From Plumapathes pennacea (taxonomy: Eukaryota; Cnidaria; Anthozoa; Antipatharia; Myriopathidae): a stretch of DNA of 64,000 nucleotides. Positions 26,116-45,394 of the stretch are shown in pieces. Numbering within the stretch: position 1 is the first letter of the stretch; each line of letters starts with the position of its first letter. The notes beneath the pieces were generated by a model that saw only the letters and a list, made by a program, of their open reading frames with translations, had not been told where the DNA came from and did no database searches. The stretch spans positions 2,883,501 to 2,947,500 of the forward strand of contig OZ038473.1 in the NCBI GenBank assembly GCA_964036295.1, written 5' to 3'. The translations under genes were made by a program, and so were the position numbers.

Positions 26116-28000
26116 CCCACATGTGGAAGGCAAAGGCTAGCAATAAGCCCAGATTTTGTTCGCTACTTCGCCAATTTTCAAATCACCGGTTCTTACGCTG
26201 ATAGCTTAGTGATGAGTACTGAAAGCTTGATGCACGAGTTCCGTGGTTTGCCTCTCGAGGGCATCTCGATAGGAAGAACTCCACTGAGGGGGATTCTTGT
26301 CGAAGTTCTTTGGAGGAGACACCCTTAACATGGGGCCTGTCATTGCTCTTGAAGAGAGTACTTGTCAGGACTTCTGGAAGGGGGACCCTGGAAGGGGGAC
26401 TGTCATTGCTCTGTGCTCTGGACAGGACTTGCGGAAGGGGGACTCCAGACGGAACCTGTCATTGCTTTGTTCGAGAACACTGGTCAGGACTCCCGGACGA
26501 AGGGATCCCTAACGGGGAGCTCTGGAACTCTTTGAGGGAAAGAGTAACCCACAAGGGAGGAGTACCACCGGAACTCCAAAACGGAGAACCGGTGGTAGGA
26601 CCGCAGGTCCAACAACACCACCAAAAAAAAGAATAATAAAAATAAAATGAATATTAATTAATAATTTAATTTATTCAAAATGGCGACCTCATTAGCATAC
26701 ATTAGCATATCATTAGCATACATTATAGCTCATCTGGACCGTTTTTTGCCCTTTTTCCCGTTTTCTTGCCCCGTTGCCATGGCAACCATTAATTTCCGGC
26801 CTTCTGATTGGCTAAGAGCCTTCATTAATAATTCTGCATACATTAACCACCAAATTCGACGTTTTGCAAGGCAACTCACTGCCAAGTCTTACAAAATACA
26901 CGTATTTCCCCTCCAATTCATGCCTCTATACTTCAAAATCCATCTTAAAGAGGTACACGCACGTATAACACCAGTTACAGCTACATATTTATTGCAGATA
27001 TCCACTTTTACAGCGTAACGAAACGGACAACATACGTGTGCGGCTGCAACAAATAACAAATTAGGCTTCGGCTGGCTAGTAACAGTTCAAAACATACGAA
27101 TTGACTAATATTACAATTTCCAAGAGTTTACGAACCTCGCGTAATCTTTCACTAGCGGAATATCCTTCACAACAGGGCCGCTTCGTCCTTTCAAACCCAC
27201 TAAAGTGTACTCGACAGTGTTCGCTCGCTCGCAAATATCTCCTTGTCAAATCGTCAGCGTAGTCCTTTTGTGGCGAACACCACGAAGCACGTCCTTCAAA
27301 TCTCATAACTGTTAGTCTTGAATTGTCTTCTGTCAACTGTCAAAGCTTCTCACTGTTCCATGCAATGTCAATGCAATGATATGGGCTTTGCGGGTGCAGT
27401 ATGTAATATATCCGTTGCATCCAGGGTTCAATTCGCTGGTTGGCTATCGCTGAACAAGAGGGCGTTCCGTAGAGAGCAGACATAAATGATTCCTTCACAC
27501 AGCCGCAACTGGTCTTGTTCGGAGCTTTCCTTCAAAGAGACACCGATTATTCTTGCTTACAATGAGACTCTGCATCGTTATTCTGCTCACAAAACCTGGC
27601 CAGAGATTTTTCCTGCATAACGCACCAATTCAGACATCTGCAGAACAACAACAGTTACTCGCAGAGGTTCAACAAGAAAGCACATCGCTCTCAACTCTAA
27701 CATGCACGCCATCAAACAGCGAAGTTCAATATGCAAATCTCGCAATAAACGGACTGAAAGACAATATCAGCATCAGAATAACAATAGCTTCGGAGCGTGG
27801 CTTTAGCACGCCACAGACGGTATGTGTACAAAACAAAAGACGATCCATATCATAAACAACAGCTAGTTCAGACAATAAACAATAGCCGATGGTTTAAGAC
27901 AAAAGACAGCGGGCAGAACAAGAAAAAAATGAGCGCGGATTTTAAATGCGCTATTTGAAGCTAGAAGTCTTTTCTGCGACAAGCGGTACTGTGCATTTTT
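26116..28000. other. Intergenic, no assignable gene
   Basis: 26270-26520 has a low-copy imperfect repeat around GGGGGACY and TGTCATTGCTCT. 26680-26730 repeats CATTAGCATA. The 27553-27855 frame contains an ATG and ends near a GT, but no domain, signal or second exon was recognised; it is not called a gene. Confidence 0.45.
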
Positions 28001-28009
28001 TGCTCAGAC

Positions 28010-28052
28010 GAAGGTCTAGCGCTAGAAACGTCAGCTTTCACGGCGTCCATCT
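28010..28052. repeat. Motif with GTCTAGCGCTAGAAACGTCAGC core
   Basis: The sequence GACGAAGGTCTAGCGCTAG followed by AAACGTCAGCTTTC resembles a short repeat (a 'GAAGGGCTAACGCTCGAAACGTCAGC'-like family) that I recall being widespread in marine invertebrate genomes. Only one copy is in this window, so the repeat call relies on memory. Confidence 0.4.
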
Positions 28053-28263
28053 TTTACACATCGACCCTAAGTTGATCCAAGTTATAAGTACTCTGCATGG
28101 CACAAAACGTTTAAAATTATAGCATATTTATATCTTATATGAAGCAGCGTCGGAGGCCAACTGAAACAAACCTTTGTTTTTTTTTTTGTTTTTGACACCA
28201 GTGCGGCGTTCTCACACCATCCAGATCGAACTCAGATCGACACGTCAAAACATTAGACCGATA

Positions 28264-29356
28264 TGAAAGTAGCAAGTGATTAATTAGACCAGTATGACTT
28301 CAGATAGGTTCCATGCAGGTCCTTCTTTCTGTTGAACGAGAGTCGTTGGGAAACGTACATCAAAACGGTAGCTACCTCATCCCGATCACATGGAAAAACC
28401 TATTAAACCGATCTGACCATTCGTGGCAGTTCAGCTCACAGATTGAGTCAAATTGGTCTTGGGTGATTTTTCGAACCTGCCAAAAACAAAGATTCGTATG
28501 GAGGCTAATCTGACGTCGTACAAGTCTGGGTTTCTGCCGGACATTTTTGCTCGGGATGAAGTGTCCAGCCAGACATTCTGGCTCAGGCAAAAATGTCCCC
28601 CTCTCTAAGTTTATCAAACTTCCATAGCTTTTGAACAGGAGAGATCAATAAACTGTCATTGTTTAACAAAAATAGATTTGCTATTTGTAACAAACTATTT
28701 TTCAAATGTGATATTTTAAAATCTAACAGACTTTACTGTATTTCAGTTTTATAGTAGTGACTTTCTAGTTGGCAGTTACACCCCAAAAAACTGTATGGGT
28801 GCTTTTCATTTTATGACAAATTAAATCCAAATGAAAATTAAATGTGAGATGTGCTCGCTAGATTAGATGCTGTGTCAACAAATGCTGGTGTTAAAAGAAA
28901 CCAGAAATTCTGTGTGCGTTCAGTATGGAAGATTAGTGCTTCAAACTCAGGTACTGGTGAAACATGACTCACTAAACATCTGGATCAGATGATAGTCGAC
29001 AGGCAGGTGGCTGTTGTGTAGTAGCTGTCTTGTATGTAAACTACTGCAAATATTCTGACTCAAAGAAAGTTACTGTTTCTCCAGTGGTCTTAAAAGGTTA
29101 TGAGATCAAAGTGAACTTCCTTTATAATGTTTTCGGTTGTTTATGAGTATCCCTTCTTGTTAGAACCCATTGTAACTATCTAAAACACCTTTCCGAACAG
29201 GGGACATTTTAGACCAGCGAGGACAATTAGGCCTTAAAACTGGAATGTCCGGGGGACATTTTGGCCCGACCCGAAGTGTCCGGCTGAACAGAAATATGGG
29301 GGGGCGTTTCAGATTGGGACACCGGTGGTATGTAACCACTTGCTACTTTCATGTAA
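28264..29356. repeat. Possible 1.1 kb inverted-repeat unit
   Basis: ATGAAAGTAGCAAGTG at 28264 is repeated inverted near 29340-29356. Related GGACATTTTTG / GAAGTGTCC motifs near 28540-28605 recur near 29205-29290, partly inverted. It may be a non-autonomous element or simple rearranged repeats. Confidence 0.4.
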
Positions 29357-30028
29357 ACATACCCCATTCAAATTAGATGGTTGCTCAAAGATTAAACCAT
29401 AGTTGCCATAGGCACTCTGGCATTACTTCCTATCAGGATTATATTAAGAAATCTAGTCTTACATTCAATTTAGTAGTTATATTTCTATTAAATTAACAAT
29501 CTATTCTTAGTATAATATATACTATATATTTTAGTGAGAGTGTTGTTTTTAATTGAATATTTATAATTGTTACTTTTATTCTAGGTTGTTCTTGGTTATT
29601 ATAGGTTTAATATCAAATTTAATAGCAAGTGTGCTTTATTTTTTTTAATTATTTATTTTTATTTTTTGGTTAACGTATATTTAATATTTAGTGCTAGTTT
29701 TATTAAAGATTTAGGGTGACCAATCCAGAGGGAATTTTTAATATTCTTTTATCAGTTTTCCTTGATACATTCAATCGAGCTTTATTGACATGTGTTAACC
29801 CATGCTCCTGGAGAAATAACATGTGCAGCTACCTCCAATTCCTAGGAGTTTTACAGGATGATAAATGCAATTGCAACTTGCAAAAATAAACCAAGTGTGC
29901 AATAATATTACAGATGTGGGGTACCATTCAGTTATTTTAAATTAGAACACATAAATGACCAGTGAAAATATGTAATGAAAAGGACAAAAGATAATTCAAA
30001 AGGCAATGAAAAGTGAAGTTAAAAATTT

Positions 30029-30174
30029 CTGAATGGATTTATTTTGTTTGCAGCATTCATCCCTCTGAACAATATATTTTTAAAAAACTTGAAAAAAAAC
30101 TCTAAAAAATTGCTGAATGGATTTATTTTGTTTGCAGCATTCATCCCTCTGAACAATATATTTTTAAAAAACTT
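30029..30174. repeat. Local direct duplication
   Basis: A 62-base segment starting CTGAATGGATTTATTTTG and ending AAAAAACTTGA is present twice, near-identically, at 30029-30092 and 30113-30174. Confidence 0.85.
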
Positions 30175-30299
30175 GAGTGAAATGGTTCTAATCTTCAGGC
30201 TGATATTCTAAAATCACAGATGGATCTCTATAATTAACCGCTACTACAAGACAACTGAATGGGCCATGCCCAAGATGCCTGTTGACTCTGTTTAAAAAT

Positions 30300-30392
30300 G
30301 AGGTCTAGTACAAAACTTTTCTTTGAAAATTTCTTTTCATTCTCAATGCAAATCAAACTCATTTTCAAAGAAAGGTTTCACACTAGGCCTCA
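30300..30392. repeat. Foldback repeat
   Basis: TGAGGTCTAG...TTCTTTGAAAAT (30300-30330) and ATTTTCAAAGAA...CTAGGCCTCA (30361-30392) are imperfect inverted arms around a 30-base loop. Confidence 0.7.
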
Positions 30393-31146
30393 GTTTGAAA
30401 TAAAGGAAATAGACATCTCAGAAATGGCCTATTGGTTCTGATAGTAATCATGCTAAAATAAGCAACCTGCCCACTATTATATGGTTTTTAGGCGACTGAC
30501 TGCTAAGAACGTCCCTACCTTAAATATGACCAAGCACTGAAGCAGTCTTCAATCCATAGCCAATTCAGTGTAAAACAACTTCCATGATGATCACTCAAAG
30601 TTCTCTCCTGTAAAAGTATATGAAAAATATGGGGTTATTACTTAAGTCAACCACACCAAACTTGAAACAGAAACATACAAGTATCCATAGTGGCCATGCA
30701 TGTCTTTCCCCAAAATGACACACACAAAGAGAAGCATGCACTATTCCTAAGAGGTCAGTGTAAAAAGTACCAGTCACACCGTCTGATACCACTTCAGGAA
30801 GGAGCAACAGTTTGAAAACTGAAAGCATGCAAGGTGATGTTTATGCTAACAATATAAGGAGAGGTAATGTCTACATACAATGAAACATTAGTTTTAGGTA
30901 AACTGTTAGACTTGTGACAGTTCTTAATTTGTACCTTGTATATAATAGTATTTATTATATAGACATGAGTGTTTTACTGGAAAATATACCGTGTGTAAAA
31001 TCCATACGAAACTACATCCGGGACCCGAGTGGCGTATTTTCCATATCTTCACTAGTGAGGATATCATTGGCATCATTTCCCGCTTTTGCACGGTTGTTTG
31101 TGCAATTTCTCGTAAAATACTCGTGTCTAATATAATAAAAAGAAAA

Positions 31147-31285
31147 TTACACAGCGACTTGAAGATATGGATTTTATTTTCTCCTGGTAAAAACAATATT
31201 TTACTCACTCGCGAAGCACTCGTTTGTAAAATATTGTTTTTACCACTCGAAAATAAAATTCATATCTTCACGCCGCCGTGTAATA
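31147..31285. repeat. Long imperfect palindrome
   Basis: Arms 31147-31204 and 31226-31285 are inverted copies: ATTACACAGCG, GAAGATATG and GTAAAAACAATATTTTAC on the left are mirrored on the right. The loop is 21 bases. A related TTTTCCATATCTTC lies just upstream near 31040. Confidence 0.85.
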
Positions 31286-31689
31286 TCCTCTATATATTTA
31301 CATGTAGATAATGGGTACAAGCATTAAGGTACCGGCTATCTGGAATAGTCATTAGGGCTAATCGAGCCAGATAGACTTAGTGCATAACAAAATAATTTTG
31401 TTATAGTGTGTTATAATTTTATTAATAGTGCTGAAGATGTGGACAGATCAAAATAATTCAGTGTTTGATTTAATAGCATATTATGATACATGACAGTTGA
31501 CCTTTTTAATTTGTAACTGCATGAAAAAGAAAAAGTCAGAAGTTAAAAGTGTGCTTGCCAAACCACTGTCTTACTTTTGCGAGGATTATTTTTGCAGTCT
31601 GTCTGCAGTTTGCAGTCTGAGTTTCTAGTGTTTTCTTATAATTTAACCTGATTTTAAAAGTTGAATTTGTTGACCATATAATAAGGAAC

Positions 31690-32370
31690 CAGTTCATTGA
31701 GTGTGTTTATATAGAATATAAACAAGAGTTAGAGAGGGTTTTTACTTTTGCTGCACTGGCTGGTGAGATATGAACGATGTAGGGTTTTTCCCAGGTGGCC
31801 GGAATATGAACAAGAAGTGGCTAACGCTTTCCAGGCACACATACTAATCTTAACATCGACTTTTAAAATAATATTACTTGAGAGTGCAATCATTGCCTAA
31901 ACTAACCAATTAAAAGGCAGAATTTTCACATCAGTTTCACATGATTGAGAGATTTATGATTAAACATGATTGGGTGGGATATAAAATAAGGAGTATAGAG
32001 CAGGCCCTGTTAACATTAAGGGGTCTACTGGTACGGTATCTCTGATTGAGTGGGATATGAACAAAGAGTACTAAAGGGGGCTTTCCTGAATATCATGATT
32101 AAACATGATTGAGTGGTATGTGAACAAGAGTATGTTATAAAAAGTTTCCCTGCACAAACGTCAAGCCAATCTAAACATAAAGAGTGTACACAAGGGATTT
32201 ACTGTTTGATTAAACATGATTTGGTGGGCGACATTAACAAAAATAGGAAGGTTTTTCCTTCACCATTTATTTTTGTTGGTTTTGCCAGACCTAATTCAGT
32301 GGGAAATAAACAAAATTATACAGGGATGATGTCTTTACATGGCATGACAAACGCGACTGAGTGGTTGTAG
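31690..32370. repeat. Degenerate tandem repeat around GATTRAGTGGGATATGAACA
   Basis: Motifs such as TTAAACATGATT, GAGTGGGATATGAACAA and GAACAAGAGT recur at intervals of roughly 100-130 bases with strong drift. No coding signal. Confidence 0.5.
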
Positions 32371-32904
32371 AACTCCAAAGCTTTAATTTGACTGCTGGGG
32401 TTCTTGCGTCTGTATAAATAGCCAAAACAAACCAGGATAACTTAATTTACTGTTAGTATTATCTTGTTCAAATTTAGAGTTCGGGACACGGAGCAATTGA
32501 CGTATGGTCATGACCTTTACGCAGTCAAATGCGGCTAATATTATAACGGGTCCGTACAAAGTACGCTTTAAAACAACTCACCTTCAGTTCTGGAAGAGGA
32601 TTTCGGTGTTTTCATTCATGAGGAACATTCCAGTGTTATCCCATCACGCCATCTGCATCTCATGTGTTCTCAGACTCGTTTCTTCGCTCTAGCAATTGCA
32701 GGCGTGATACTGTATATCCACAAGAAATGTATTAAAACTTACTTCGACTCTCTGGTCATAAACTACGCCAAACATGCATATGTTCGGCGAAATTATAGAT
32801 CTCCTTTTATACGCTTTATGAAAAACACGGCCGCCATTATACGTTGTAATGTTGAGAGAGCCTGGGAATTAGCAAAGTTTGTAAACAACTAATTTTACCG
32901 AGGA

Positions 32905-32907
<3 letters not shown>
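32371..32907. other. Intergenic, nothing assignable
   Basis: Short frames at 32504-32692 and 32662-32892 have no recognisable domain; no splice context was found. The second begins at an ATG, but codon use and length give no support. Confidence 0.4.

Positions 32908-32935
<28 letters not shown>
32908..32935 (+). repeat. 28-base poly-G run
   Basis: An unbroken run of 28 G, preceded by GGAGGA and followed by a G/A-rich stretch. Length may be imprecise because such runs are hard to sequence. Confidence 0.9.
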
Positions 32936-32989
32936 ATGGGAGAAAAAAGAGGGGAGGGGTGAAGGAAGCATCTGTTCTAAAAAATTGCA

Positions 32990-35900
32990 TTGACTCGAGT
33001 TTTAGATTTCCTTACTCCAGCTTTTCTTACCGACCATTTAAATTACCAAAATACTTCATTTTTGTTCCCCTTTTATACCTGAGCAATACAACAATGTCCC
33101 CCACCACACTCAGTATACAAAACATACCTTTCTTTGGTTCAAATCCCGTTCAAGCATGATAATTTTTCAGTTCTGTAAACTTTTTAACTGGTTTAGTGTG
33201 CTGTACATCGGCGAACATAGTATTCACTATTAGTACTATCAATTTGCCTGCGAACGTTACTCTTCAATGCAATTTTTTAAAACCGCCGTAGGCGAAATTA
33301 TAGTCGTAAATGATTTTCGAAAAGTTCGGCGTAAGTGTGGGATGCGTATTACGGACGAACAAACAACATTGCAAGTACATCCCTTCCAACGCTCAATTTA
33401 ACAAAGATACCCATGTTTTACAGTACATAAACGAATCATTCTTCTTTAAAATACCATTCTTTTTTTAAATAAACGTTATACAGTAAACATGCGCACATAC
33501 GGAGGCAATGCGAATCCCATAAGATAGCCAAACGATATTATAATACATATACTACTAATTTTTCGCCTTCGGCGGTTTTTTGCATTGAAAGCTTACACAT
33601 GGAGGTAAAATCACAGCAATGCACGAACTTTAAAACATGAATAAAATTTTTCTTAGTCCAGCCTTTCTTACTGACCATTTAAATTACCAAAGTACTTCAT
33701 TTTTGTTCCCCTTTTATACCTGAGCAATACAAAATGTTCCCACCACACTCAGTAACGTACCTTTCCTTGGTTCGAATCCCGCTAAAGCATAATATTTTTT
33801 TCAATTCCGTAAACTTTTCAACTGCTTTAGTGTGCTGTGTATTTGCGAACATAGTATTCACAATTAGTACTATCATTTTGCCTGCATGCGTTACTCTTCA
33901 ATGCAATTTTTTAAAACCGCCGTAGGCGAAATTATAGTAGTAAATGAATTTCAAAAAGTTCCGTGTAGATGTGGGATGCGTATTACGAACAAACAAACAA
34001 CTTTGCAAGTGCATCCCCTCCAACGCTTAATTTAACAAAGATACCTCTGTTTCACAGTACATAAACGCATCATTCTTCTTTAAAATACCATTCTTTTTGG
34101 AAACAAACGTTATACAATGAACATGCACACATACGGAGGCAACGCGAATCCCATAAGTTAGCCAAACAATATCATAATACATATACTACTAGTTTTTCGC
34201 CTTCGGCGGTTTTTAAAAATTGCATTGAAAGCTTACACATGGAGGTAAAATCACAGGAAGGCACGAACTTTAAAACATGAATAAAATTTTTCTTAGTCCA
34301 GCCTTTCTTACCGACCATTCAAATTACCAAAATGCTTCATTTTTGTTCTCCTTTTATACCTGAGCAATACAAAGTGTCCCCACCACACCCAGTATACAAA
34401 ACATACCTTTCCTTGGTTCAAATCCCGCTGAAGCATAATATTTTTTCAATTCCGTAAACTTTTCAACTGCTTTAGTGTGCTGTATATTTGCGAACATAGT
34501 ATTCACAATTAGTACTATCATTTTGCCTGCATGCGTTAATCTTCAATGCAATTTTTTAAAACCGCCGTAGGCGAAATTATAGTAGTAAATGAATTTCGAA
34601 AAGTTCCGCGTAGATGTGGGATGCGTATTACAGACGAACAAACAACTTTGCAAGTGCATCCCTTCCAACGCTCAATTTAACAAAGATACCTCTGTTTTAC
34701 AGTACATAAACGCATCATTCTTCTTTAAGTCTCTTTCTTTTTTAAATAAACCGGTTATACAGTAGACATGCGCACATACGGAGGCAATACAAATCCCATA
34801 AGTTAGCCAAACGATATCATAATACATATACTACTAGTTTTTCGCCTTCGGCGGTTTTTAAAAATTGCATTGAAAGCTTACACATGGAGGTAAAATCACA
34901 GCAAGGCAAGAACTTTGAAACGTCAATAAAATTTTTCTTAGTCCAGCCTTTTTACTGACCATTTAAATTACCAAAATACTTCATTTTTGTTCCTATTTTA
35001 TACCTGAGCAATACAAATTGTCCCCACCACACCCAGTATACAAAACGCACCTTTCCTTGGTTCGAATCCCGCTGAAGCACGATATTTTTTCAATTCCGTA
35101 AACTTTTCAACTGCTTTAGTAAATGAATTTCGAAAAGTTCCGCGTAGATGTGGGATGCGTATTACAGACGAACAAACAACTTTGCAAGTGCATCCCTTCC
35201 AACGCTCAATTTAACAAAGATACCTCTGTTTTACAGTACATAAATGCATCATTCTTCTTTAAGTCTCTTTCTTTTTTAAATAAACCGGTTATACAGTAAA
35301 CATGCGCACATACGGAGGCAATGCGAATCCCATAAGTTAGCCAAACAATATCATAATACATATACTACTAGTTTTTCGCCTTCGGCGGTTTTTAAAAATT
35401 GCATTGAAAGCTTACAAATGGAGGCAAAATCACAGCAAGACTCGAGTTTTAGAAGGTCAATACAATTTTCCTTTAGTCCAGCCTTTCTTACCGGCCATTT
35501 AAATTACCAAAATACTTGTATTTTCTTCCCCTTTTATACTTGTGCAATACAAAGTGTCCCTCGCCACACCCAGTATACAAAACGTACCTTTCCTTGGTTC
35601 GAATCCCGTTGAAGCATGATATTCTTTCAGTTGTCCGTAAACTTTTCAACTTCTTCATTGTGTGCTGCATATATGCGAACTTAGTATTCACAATTAGCAC
35701 TATCATTTTGCCTGCATGCTTTACTCTTCAATGCAATTTTTTAAAACCGCCCCAGGCGAAATTATAGTAGTAAATGATTTTCGAAGAGTTCCGCGTAGAT
35801 GTGGGATGCGTATTACGGGCGAACAAACAACATTGCCAGTGCATCCCTTCCAACGCTTATTTAACAAAGATACCTATGTTTTACAGTATATAAACGCATC

Positions 35901-36440
35901 ATTCTTCTTTAAAATACCATTCATTTTTGAAATAAACGTTATACAGCAGACATGCGCATTTACGGAGGCAATGCGAATCCCATAAGTTAGCCAAACAGTA
36001 TCGTAATACATTTACTACTAGTTTTTCGCCTTCGGCGGTTTTTAAAAATTGCATTGAAAGCTTACACATGGAGGCAAAATCACAGCAAGGCACGAGCTTT
36101 AGAACATTAATACAAGTTTCCTTAGTTCAGCCTTTCTTACCGATCATTTAAATTACCAAAATAATTCATTTTTGTTCCCCTTTTATACCTGAGCAATACA
36201 AAGTGTCCCCCACCACACCCAGTATACAGAACGTACCTTTTTAGCATGACACCTTTGAAGCATGACATTTTTCAGATAGTAAAGTTTTTAACTGCTTGAT
36301 ATGCTGTATACCTGAAACATAGTATTCACTATTAGTACTATCATAGATCCTTATTGCGGACAAACAAATGACATTGCCAGGGAATGCATTCCAAAGCTCA
36401 ATTGGTTACACTGAACATGCGCACTAACAGAGGCAGTGCG
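32990..36440. repeat. About 643-bp tandem array, 5-6 units
   Basis: The marker CCAGCCTTTCTTAC or its variants recur at about 33012, 33656, 34297, 34942, 35475 and 36118, giving spacings of 644, 641, 645, 533 and 643. The short unit (34942) lacks about 110 bases; the last unit decays. Each full unit carries GGTTCGAATCCCG (like a tRNA B box) and two inverted segments of about 48 bases, one with ACCGCCGTAGGCGAAATTAT and one with TTTTTCGCCTTCGGCGGTTT, enclosing about 300 bases. No protein is encoded. Confidence 0.92.
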
Positions 36441-36529
36441 GATCGCATTATTTCGCCAGAGGTCACAGGTCACAGGTCAGAGGTAAATTTTTTTTGCGCA
36501 AAGCAATTTTTTTATTAAGTAAAAATAGT

Positions 36530-36770
36530 AGAAATCGAACTCGCACTTTCATCTCTAGACCCTCGCAAAAAGCACCTCGCGGGTGATGAAGCCTTTCTTT
36601 AGTCGTTAAATATGTTGATTGTTATTGTTAGCGGGAGTGCGAGCAGGAGCTGGTCTGGGGTCAGAGGGTCTGAGATTAAGGTTACTCTGTTTGAGTCAGT
36701 GAATCAGCAAGTGTTTTCGTCACAAGATTTTATTGCGGTTCCATACAAAAACGTTACTACAGGACATGGT
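36530..36770 (-). repeat. Dispersed repeat, copy B
   Basis: Reverse complement of copy A (25070-25350), for example GAACTCGCACTTTCATCTC and AGTGTTTTCGTCACAA. It lies just beyond the 3' end of the cathepsin gene and could supply its polyadenylation signal (TTTATT near 36728 on the plus strand). Confidence 0.75.
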
Positions 36771-36994
36771 TGTAATGCATATTTGAGTAAATAGGAAGTG
36801 GGCATTGACAAAAAACATTAAAGATAAGAGAATACAGAGTGAGTTTGGTGCGCTATTCATTTTCGTGGGTATTGCTGAATAAAAACTATGAGCAAATTAA
36901 TAACTATAAAAGCAGGCCAGTAAACCCCCAGTATTATACAATCATATAAAAATTGAAGCTCGTAGCACTTCGTTAAAACCTGACGCCGGAGCAA

Positions 36995-44188
<7,194 letters not shown>

Positions 44189-44284
44189 AATCCTTCTACT
44201 TCTGCTTGTTTCCGAAATGTCGTCGTCACATGACTCAGCTGATTTGCCTCGCTCTGATGTGGCACCGCAGAGTGATGGGGAAGC

Positions 44285-45394
44285 GAATTCCCACGTAAGG
44301 ATGGTTACCCTCTCCCGCAGTCTGATTATATTATGTCAGCGGTCGCCCCACTGTATTAATAACTAACCAAACGTGAAGTAGCGGTAATTTTCGCGCTGTT
44401 ATGGTTTCTTTCTAGTTGCCGTTTTCTGTGTTCGTGTTAGGTAGCATCGCTCCAAAATGTAAATAAAAAAAGGATGACTTGTGAATGACTTGTTACCAGC
44501 TTTCCGCAGAGGTTCCCTCGGGGAATGGGGACCAGCAACCCAACCCTCAGGCTCCTTGGGAGAATGGGGACCAGCAACTTTAGACCCTTGGGGGAATGGG
44601 GACCAGCAACCTCAGGCTCCTTGGGAGAATGGGAAACAGCAACTTCAGACCCTCTGTTGGGGGGAATGGGGACCAGCAACCTCAGGCTCCTTGGGAGAAT
44701 GGGGACCAGCAACTTCAGACCCTTGGGGGAATGGGGACGAGCAACCTCAGGCTCCTTGGGAGAATGGGGACCAGCAACTTCAGACTCTTGGGGGAATGGG
44801 GACGAGCAACCTCAGGCTCCTTGGGAGAATGGGGACCAGCAACTTCAGACCCTTGGGGGAATGGGGACTAGCAACCTCAGGCTCCTTGGGAGAATGGGGA
44901 CCAGCAACTTCAGACCCTTGGGGGAATGGGGACCAGCAACTTCAAACCCTTGGGGGAATGGGGACCAGCAACCTCAGGTTGGAACTGTCAACATGTTCTC
45001 GAGGCAAACATTAACGGATGTGAGACAATTATTCGCCGAAGTGGAGGAGAATAGCGGTGGATATTTACCAAGCCGTTTCGGCGAGGAATTGCGTAAGGAT
45101 GGTTACCCCCTCCCGCAGGGTTCCGATTATATTATGTCAGCGGTCGCCCCACTGTATTAATAACTAACCAACCTTGAAGCAGCGGTAATTTTCGCGCTGT
45201 TATGGTTTCTTTCTATTTGCCGTTTTCTGTGATATTTTATACTTTACGTCTTTCTTCGTACACGCTATTTCACTCCGATGTGACGTTTATTTATCACTGC
45301 ACTTCTGTCAGTCAGTTATTCCTGTTGAGGGGCGACCGCTGACATAATAAAATCAGACTGCGTGAGGGTGTAACCATCCTTACGTGGGAATTTG
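44285..45394. mobile_element. 1.1 kb element with about 65-bp terminal inverted repeats
   Basis: The left arm (44285-44350, starting GAATTCCCACGTAAGGATGG) matches the right arm (45328-45394) in reverse complement. The left arm plus about 80 more bases is also repeated directly at 45093-45231. The interior is mostly a minisatellite. The left end lies 97 bases upstream of the cathepsin start codon. Confidence 0.75.
44513..44980. repeat. 32/33-bp minisatellite
   Basis: Alternating units around CTCCTTGGGAGAATGGGGAC and CCCTTGGGGGAATGGGGAC, each ending CAGCAAC, about 14 in all. Several overlapping open frames (GEWGPAT, LGRMGTSN) result on both strands. Confidence 0.93.

Noticed and set aside
27553-27855. 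Hypothetical 5' exon
   Set aside because: No recognisable domain, no partner exon and no clear donor; left unannotated.
32662-32892. 76-codon frame beginning MCSQTRFF
   Set aside because: Length within chance range and no sign of constraint or splicing.
32990-36440. CRISPR-like array
   Set aside because: Units are about 643 bp and similar along their whole length, with no short repeat and unique spacer pattern, in a eukaryotic context.
44481-45160. Gly/Trp/Pro repeat proteins in three frames
   Set aside because: Three different frames and the reverse strand are all open over a 32/33-bp minisatellite; the alternating unit length shifts frame, so selection on one protein is unlikely.
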